A DNA stretch of 64,000 nt from Lentilactobacillus senioris DSM 24302 = JCM 17472 (GTDB taxonomy: Bacteria > Bacillota > Bacilli > Lactobacillales > Lactobacillaceae): NCBI RefSeq assembly GCF_001436555.1, contig NZ_AYZR01000008.1:145417-209416 (forward strand). Direction: 5' to 3'. This document shows, piece after piece, positions 59,498 to 64,000 of the stretch. The first letter of the stretch is position 1. Each line of letters begins with the position of its first letter. The notes under the pieces were generated by a model, which saw nothing but the letters and a program-made list of their open reading frames with translations, made no database searches and was not told where the DNA came from. Made by a program: the position numbers and the translations under genes.

Positions 59498-60607
59498 TTG
59501 AGTATTTTCAAAAGAAAAAAGGCTATTGAACCGATTAACGATCCCATTTTTGAAGTGATTAGTAGCTGGGCCGATAATCCCGGAGAAGTACCACTAGATA
59601 GTGGCTACAGAAACAGTGCTATCTTTTCAGCAGTAAGCCTAATTGCTGGGGATCTGGCCAGTAACCGGATTAAGTCGGATAGCAGCAAACTAGAAAAGAT
59701 CTTAAACGATGATCCCAACGACTTTACTAATGGCCACGATCTAAAACAGTCATTATTCACTAATTTACTGCTGTACGGTAATTCATTTTGTTACGTTGAC
59801 CGCTCAAGCTTAAACAATGCCGTAATTGGCTTTGAATTTATCCCATATGGTAATGTACGGGTCGAGTATGATACTGACGACCAAGAGCCAACTTATTACT
59901 GGGCGGATAGTTCCAAACGTAAAGGCCAAATTAAGAACGCTGATATTTTGCACTTCAAGTTATTCCCGGTTAGGGGCGTACAAGGGGTATCACCACTACA
60001 AGCCCTACACCAGCAACGCAACGCCATGAACCAAGCGGATAGCATGCGGAATAATTATTTTAATATGGGTTATTCTAAATGGCATTTAACATTAAATGCT
60101 GGTGCGGTTGACCAAGAAGCAAAGGATCATATCAGAAACGCCTTTGAGAGTTCTATCACTGGGGATAATTCTGGTAGAACCATTGTCACAGATCAAACCA
60201 TGTCCGTCGATCCCCTGAACTCAAATACTGACGCTGGCATTGTTAAGTTGATTAGTGACGTTCAGAACGCCAGTAAAAAAGATATTGCGACGGTGTACGG
60301 CATTCCGGTTGATTGGCTGGGAATTGAAAGTGAGCATAGTAACGCCGAGCAGGCTAAAAGCTTTTATGTAGAACATGCCTTATCTAATTATATGGCCGCA
60401 ATTACTAGTGAACTAGAGTTTAAACTTGGCCAACACTTTGAATATGATTTGAGTAGGCTACTAAACACTAACGTTCAAGCTCAATCAACCATGGCCATGG
60501 AACAATACAACGCTGGAATCATCACGATTAATGAAGCCCGTAAAATGATGAACTTGGAACCATTAGAAAATGGGGACGAGAGAAAGGACTTATTAAATGG
60601 GAACTAA
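59498..60607 (+). CDS. HK97-family portal protein (satellite)
   Basis: 369 residues from TTG after ATAGGGGG. Typical HK97-type portal sequence: SAIFSAVSLIAGDLASNRIK, LLLYGNSFCYVDRS, ILHFKLFPVRGVQGVSPLQA, YGIPVDWLGIESEHSNAEQA. Forms the DNA entry ring of the satellite head. Different family type from the prophage portal, so the satellite head is not a derivative of this prophage. Confidence 0.95.
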   Translation: MSIFKRKKAIEPINDPIFEVISSWADNPGEVPLDSGYRNSAIFSAVSLIAGDLASNRIKSDSSKLEKILNDDPNDFTNGHDLKQSLFTNLLLYGNSFCYVDRSSLNNAVIGFEFIPYGNVRVEYDTDDQEPTYYWADSSKRKGQIKNADILHFKLFPVRGVQGVSPLQALHQQRNAMNQADSMRNNYFNMGYSKWHLTLNAGAVDQEAKDHIRNAFESSITGDNSGRTIVTDQTMSVDPLNSNTDAGIVKLISDVQNASKKDIATVYGIPVDWLGIESEHSNAEQAKSFYVEHALSNYMAAITSELEFKLGQHFEYDLSRLLNTNVQAQSTMAMEQYNAGIITINEARKMMNLEPLENGDERKDLLNGN

Positions 60608-62150
60608 TTTAGAAAAATTGTTGTTAGATGATTCGGAAGTTAGAGCTAACGAACCGACAGACGACAAAGAAGACACTGGCAAGAAGTCAGATGATACCCA
60701 ACAGGATACTGACGATAAGAAGCAGGATACTGAACCCAAAGACGATCCTAAAGAAGATACTAGTATTAGCGGTTACGCTTTGAAGTTCAATGCACCCAGC
60801 AAGGATTTAGGGGGCTTCATTGAGATCATCGACCCTAATGCGTTGGCTGATACGGATTTATCTAAAGTAGTCTTGTTATTTAATCATGACTATAACCAGA
60901 TCCTAGCCAGTGTGGCCAACAATAATCTTACTTTAGCCATTGATGAAACGGGGTTGAAGTTTGACGCCCAACTAGATACTAGCGTTAGTTATATTGCCGA
61001 CGCTTACAAACAAATCCAAAACGGTAACTTAAGCCACTGTTCATTTAGCTTTGATGTAGCTGATAACGGTGACGAATTTACTACTGATACTGACGGTAAG
61101 ACGGTTAGAACCGTTAAGCAGATCAGTAATTTATATGATGTGAGCGTGGTTTCGATTGCGGCTTATGATGAAACGGAAGTTTCTACCGCCGCCGCCCGCT
61201 CATACGAAAACTATTTAACTAAAAAAGAAAGCGAGGGCAAACATATGCCTATTGAAACTTTAGATCCAAATAACGAAACGAAACAAGCAGAATTAAGATC
61301 CTTTGATAACTATATCCGTTCCCACGGTGAAAAGCGGGACGGTTTAACTACAGCAGACGGGAATATCGTAATTCCTGAACTAGTAGCCCAACCAGTAATG
61401 GAAGAACTATCTAAGCAAGATTTAGCTAAATATTCTTATGGCTTAACGGTTAGTTCTTCAATGGGTAAGATCCCAGTTATTTCTGACAGTCAAGCGGTAT
61501 TAGCTACTAAAGAAGAACTTGCTGCAATCCCAGAAACCGAAAACGGCATTGACGGGGTTAAGTATGAAGTGAAAACCCGTACTGGTAAGATCATTTTATC
61601 TAATGAAATCCTTGATGATTCAGCAGTAGACTTATCTTCTATCATTAGCGATCAATTAAAACGGTTAGTCTTGAACACTAACAACGCCCAAATCTCGACT
61701 ATCTTAAGCGGTTTAACCGCTACCCCAGTCACCACCATGGACGATATTATTAAAGCCTATGACGGTAAACTTGACCCTAATTTCAAAGAAATTGCGGTTA
61801 CTAACATGACCGGGTTGGCTTACTTGGATACTTTGAAGTATGAAGACGGCCATTTCATGTTAATGGACGATGTAAAGGCACCTAGTGGTAAAGCTATTTT
61901 CGGTTTACCTTTGTTAGTACTTAACGATAAGTTCCTAGCTGGTACACCATTATTCATTGGCTCATTGCGGGAAGCGGTGGCCGTAATTACTAGGAACAAT
62001 CTAGAAATTAAGTACGATGTATTTGATAACTATGGGACTGCATTCGCTGCAATCTTAAGAACTGATTATCAGTTGCTTAATCCGGACGCAATGTTAAACT
62101 TAACTTTGCCAGCAGGAACAGCAGCCGCCAAAGCTAGTACCAAGAAATAA
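60597..62150 (+). CDS. Fused HK97 prohead protease - major capsid protein (satellite)
   Basis: 517 residues, overlapping the portal by 11. After an acidic Asp/Lys-rich linker (residues 10-55) comes the prohead protease (ISGYALKFNAPSKD, VVLLFNHDYNQILA with the His, GNLSHCSFSFDV with the Ser region). From about residue 220 (MPIETLDPNNE) the HK97-fold capsid follows. The Asp-rich linker and protease would act like the scaffold before cleavage. The last 225 residues are nearly identical to the partial gene at 1-679. Confidence 0.94.
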   Translation: MGTNLEKLLLDDSEVRANEPTDDKEDTGKKSDDTQQDTDDKKQDTEPKDDPKEDTSISGYALKFNAPSKDLGGFIEIIDPNALADTDLSKVVLLFNHDYNQILASVANNNLTLAIDETGLKFDAQLDTSVSYIADAYKQIQNGNLSHCSFSFDVADNGDEFTTDTDGKTVRTVKQISNLYDVSVVSIAAYDETEVSTAAARSYENYLTKKESEGKHMPIETLDPNNETKQAELRSFDNYIRSHGEKRDGLTTADGNIVIPELVAQPVMEELSKQDLAKYSYGLTVSSSMGKIPVISDSQAVLATKEELAAIPETENGIDGVKYEVKTRTGKIILSNEILDDSAVDLSSIISDQLKRLVLNTNNAQISTILSGLTATPVTTMDDIIKAYDGKLDPNFKEIAVTNMTGLAYLDTLKYEDGHFMLMDDVKAPSGKAIFGLPLLVLNDKFLAGTPLFIGSLREAVAVITRNNLEIKYDVFDNYGTAFAAILRTDYQLLNPDAMLNLTLPAGTAAAKASTKK

Positions 62151-62164
62151 ATAGTTACCCAATT

Positions 62165-62193
62165 GCCTACCATGTAAGAATGGTGGGCTTTTT
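62165..62193 (+). terminator. Terminator after satellite capsid gene
   Basis: GCCTACCAT / ATGGTGGGC then T5, the same hairpin as at 691-719. Confidence 0.85.
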
Positions 62194-62205
62194 GTTTGGC
62201 ATGAC

Positions 62206-62276
62206 GTTGTACAGGCGCATTCTGCTGCACGGTTTAAAAGTGGGGTGGTTAGTTGTGGGTTTGGGTGGCTCTAATA
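62206..62276 (+). repeat. Direct repeat flanking cargo gene, copy 1
   Basis: 71 bp matching 63334-63405 with a few changes (for example GTTGTACAGGCGCATTCTG versus GTTATATAGGCGCATTCTG). The left satellite has one copy (732-803) and nothing between. Confidence 0.88.
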
Positions 62277-62288
62277 ATATGTATGTAG

Positions 62289-62390
62289 TTGGATATTGTT
62301 AAATGACCGTGCTACAATACTCCTTGAAATAAAGTAGCATGATGAGTTACCAAAGCCCCCAACTATTTGGAGTAGTTGAGGGCTTTTATT
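62289..62390 (+). promoter_or_regulatory. Short promoter-terminator unit
   Basis: TTGGAT (62289-62294), 18 bp, TACAAT (62313-62318), then hairpin GCCCCCAACTA / TAGTTGAGGGC (62355-62383) with T4. A small RNA of about 60 nt is possible. No gene is visible in 62151-62453. Confidence 0.45.
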
Positions 62391-62453
62391 ATGAATCGTT
62401 GTCTGTTTTTTGCGGTTATTATGTCAGTAAGTAACCAATAAAACCGTAAATAT

Positions 62454-63260
62454 CTATTTTGCCAAAACAATTCCAGGATAATCGTCAAAAGTTTGATTTT
62501 TGGCATTGGCATAATAGAAAATACCAATTTTATAGTTACTTAAAGAATTACGTTTTGCTTGAGTATAACCGGCATTATTCAATGCTGATTTAATTAAATT
62601 AATTCTAGTTTTATCGGAAATATTCTTTTTATATATAATATGATCCATGTATTTCGTAGCTGCTGGGAAAGCCAAAACTTTGGAATATCCTAAATTATCT
62701 AAACTTTCATATTGCTCAAAGTTTTGGGTTAGTTTTAATGAAATTTTGGTATTTGGAAATAGTTTTAATACTTCACGGGTTACTTTTTGTGATGGTGATT
62801 GTTTAATATAGTTCATATATTCATTATCATTCATAAAGCGGAAAGGGCTAACGTCATTTAAAACTTTATAATTTGTATTGAAACCACGATCTAAATAACC
62901 ATGCCAAACCATACCAACTTTTGAAACATATTTATGTGATGGATCATAGCTAGAAACGTAATAATAAATTGCTTTTTTACCATTATGAGATACTACAGCA
63001 TTTTTACCATTATAAATCCAACTGTAATTTTTGTAGTTTTTTAAGTTAGCTTTTACTTTAGTTCGAGTTGAATTCCACAAATAAACATTTTTAGATTTGT
63101 TTTTGACGTGGTAAAAATTTTCTGAAATGCTACTGTTTATTGTGACTTTTTCCACTTTATAGCTAGATGCACTTGAATTATTTTGATGAATAATCAGGCT
63201 CATTCCTGTAATAGCTAAAGTTGCCACAGCAATTTTAGCAATTTTTTTTATATTTTTCAT
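62454..63260 (-). CDS. Secreted satellite protein B (cargo)
   Basis: 268 residues; ATG 63260 after GAGGAG. Signal peptide with cleavage near SSAS (about residue 32). Shares NEYMNYIKQSPSQKVTREVL, an LKLFPN motif and the C-terminal GIVLAK with secreted protein A (57478-58311). Opposite strand to the head genes, own promoter, very AT-rich, and lies between 71-bp direct repeats: a typical cargo gene. Function unknown, likely cell-surface. Confidence 0.82.
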   Translation of the reverse strand: MKNIKKIAKIAVATLAITGMSLIIHQNNSSASSYKVEKVTINSSISENFYHVKNKSKNVYLWNSTRTKVKANLKNYKNYSWIYNGKNAVVSHNGKKAIYYYVSSYDPSHKYVSKVGMVWHGYLDRGFNTNYKVLNDVSPFRFMNDNEYMNYIKQSPSQKVTREVLKLFPNTKISLKLTQNFEQYESLDNLGYSKVLAFPAATKYMDHIIYKKNISDKTRINLIKSALNNAGYTQAKRNSLSNYKIGIFYYANAKNQTFDDYPGIVLAK

Positions 63261-63294
63261 GTATGTATCTCCTCAATGTTTTTTTTCAACTCTT

Positions 63295-63322
63295 ATTATA
63301 CAGTAGTATAGCCGCGGTATAA
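63295..63322 (-). promoter_or_regulatory. Promoter of secreted protein B
   Basis: On the minus strand TTATAC (63322-63317), 16 bp, TATAAT (63300-63295), about 35 bp before the start codon. Confidence 0.6.
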
Positions 63323-63552
63323 CTAAAAAATATGTTATATAGGCGCATTCTGACGCACGGTTTAAAAGTGGGGTGGTTAGTTTGTGGGTTTGGGTGGCTC
63401 TAATATTATAGTAGTAATGCCAAAATAAAACCCCTCGACCAAATAGGCGAGGGGGAATCAAAAAGCAATACTTCTTCAAACGAGCAGCGGTTAATCGCTG
63501 CAACTAATTTTAACATCACAGTTGGCAAACAACCAGCAAGCATTTAGACAAA

Positions 63553-63581
63553 TAAAAAACTGTTACCCAAAAGGATAACAG
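63553..63581 (-). terminator. Terminator downstream of ssrA supplied by the satellite
   Basis: CTGTTA / TAACAG followed on the minus strand by TTTTTT, 170 bp after the tmRNA 3' end. The host's own terminator has been displaced by the integrations. Confidence 0.7.
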
Positions 63582-63746
63582 CACATACACGCCCCGCACG
63601 GTCTATATTAAATTGGTATACCTAATATAATGGTTGCCAAAACGGTTGCCATTGATTAGCAATTATTGGCCTTTGTTGGCAATTCTAAAAAATAGAAATG
63701 CCTTTATACCAGTACTTTAACCGCCGTTACGATTTATTAAAAGCTA

Positions 63747-63764
63747 TAAAATGGAGTCGGCGGG
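63747..63764. other. att core at the ssrA 3' end
   Basis: taaaatggagtcggcggg; bases 63752-63764 are the tmRNA 3' end itself. Confidence 0.93.
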
Positions 63765-64000
63765 AGTCGAACCCGCGTCCGAGCATATCGCCACCTGAAC
63801 ATCTACGTTCATAGATTTACTATTTAAATTTCACTAATAAAAACGCCATAAATCAAGGCTCTCGTTATTAGCTAATCTGATTAGTCTCTTCAATTGACTT
63901 CAGATGGGAGCCAATTGCGTAAGCCCACTTATTTATAGGACCCAGATCTATCTCATGGGCGAAGATAGGAGGATCTACGTTAAGCGCTTATTAGGCAGCT
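63752..64000 (-). ncRNA. ssrA: tmRNA, 3' part (partial)
   Basis: On the minus strand the 3' end reads GGTTCGACTCCCGCCGACTC plus CA, that is the T-arm, acceptor strand and encoded CCA of tmRNA. At the window edge GCTGCCTAATAAGCG (63999 downward) gives the last two Ala codons of the degradation tag and tandem TAA stops. The 5' part lies beyond the window. It rescues stalled ribosomes and is used here as an integration target. Confidence 0.96.

Larger units (their letters stand above)
50574..63764. mobile_element. Phage satellite (capsid-encoding, PICI-like), integrated at ssrA
   Basis: 13.2 kb between two identical att cores. Gene order: int (minus), repressor (minus), divergent early genes, primase-helicase, origin, sigma-like regulator, late genes with portal and protease-capsid. 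No terminase, tail, holin or endolysin genes are present. That profile matches phage-inducible islands that need a helper, with the extra feature of encoding their own head proteins. Confidence 0.88.
63334..63764. repeat. Long near-identical repeat, copy 2 (includes DR copy 2, 63334-63405)
   Basis: Matches 732-1162 nearly base for base up to the att core. It includes the second copy of the 71-bp repeat, the CCCCTCG/CGAGGGG hairpin, the GCAGCG hairpin and TGGTTGCC repeats near 63632-63655. No gene is seen in 63261-63751. Confidence 0.9.

Overview
The window is a stack of mobile elements in the chromosome of a low-GC Gram-positive bacterium, most likely a Lactobacillaceae species. The evidence is the sequence style, the ArpU, DUF771, XkdX and Gam-type phage families, secreted proteins with lactobacillus-like signal peptides, and a tmRNA gene (ssrA) at the right edge. 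I cannot name the species. The 3' end of ssrA (minus strand, ends at 63752) is the shared attachment site. An identical 18-bp core, taaaatggagtcggcggg, occurs at 1145-1162, 50574-50591 and 63747-63764. It marks at least three elements in tandem: the tail end of a satellite (1-1162), a complete contractile-tailed prophage (1145-50591) and a second satellite related to the first (50574-63764).

Prophage, left to right: tyrosine integrase, lysogeny genes and a secreted protein on the minus strand (1243-5744); a divergent operator/promoter region with four copies of an AACGGAATCCGTT-type site; early genes (Cro-like protein, regulators, Gam, an ERF annealing protein broken by a stop codon, SSB, a DnaD-like initiator with iteron-like repeats, DnaC-like loader, RusA, HNH nuclease); and the late regulator ArpU. 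Next comes an approximately 820-nt gene-free stretch that looks like one large structured RNA with repeated tRNA-elbow-like modules and an intrinsic terminator. An accessory block follows (NDT/TIR-like protein, HicAB, Abi-like membrane protein), then terminase, portal, head, connector, sheath, tube, tape measure, baseplate, fibre and lysis genes. The tape-measure gene is split by a group I intron that carries a homing endonuclease. Downstream of the endolysin, with its own promoter, is a three-gene operon: ADP-ribosyltransferase-like toxin, small acidic protein, and SecB-like chaperone. This order matches the CmdTAC toxin-antitoxin-chaperone anti-phage system and is the most exciting item here.

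Satellite: integrase and repressor (minus), three repressor sites exactly 28 bp apart, small early proteins, a primase-polymerase/D5 helicase, an iteron-rich origin, a sigma-like regulator, a noncoding region of tandem promoter/terminator units, a secreted protein, then its own HK97-type portal and a fused prohead protease-capsid protein. It has no terminase, tail or lysis genes, so it fits a capsid-encoding phage-inducible island that depends on a helper. Its right end carries a second secreted-protein gene between 71-bp direct repeats; the left satellite has one repeat copy and no gene. The satellite ends with a terminator that would serve ssrA.
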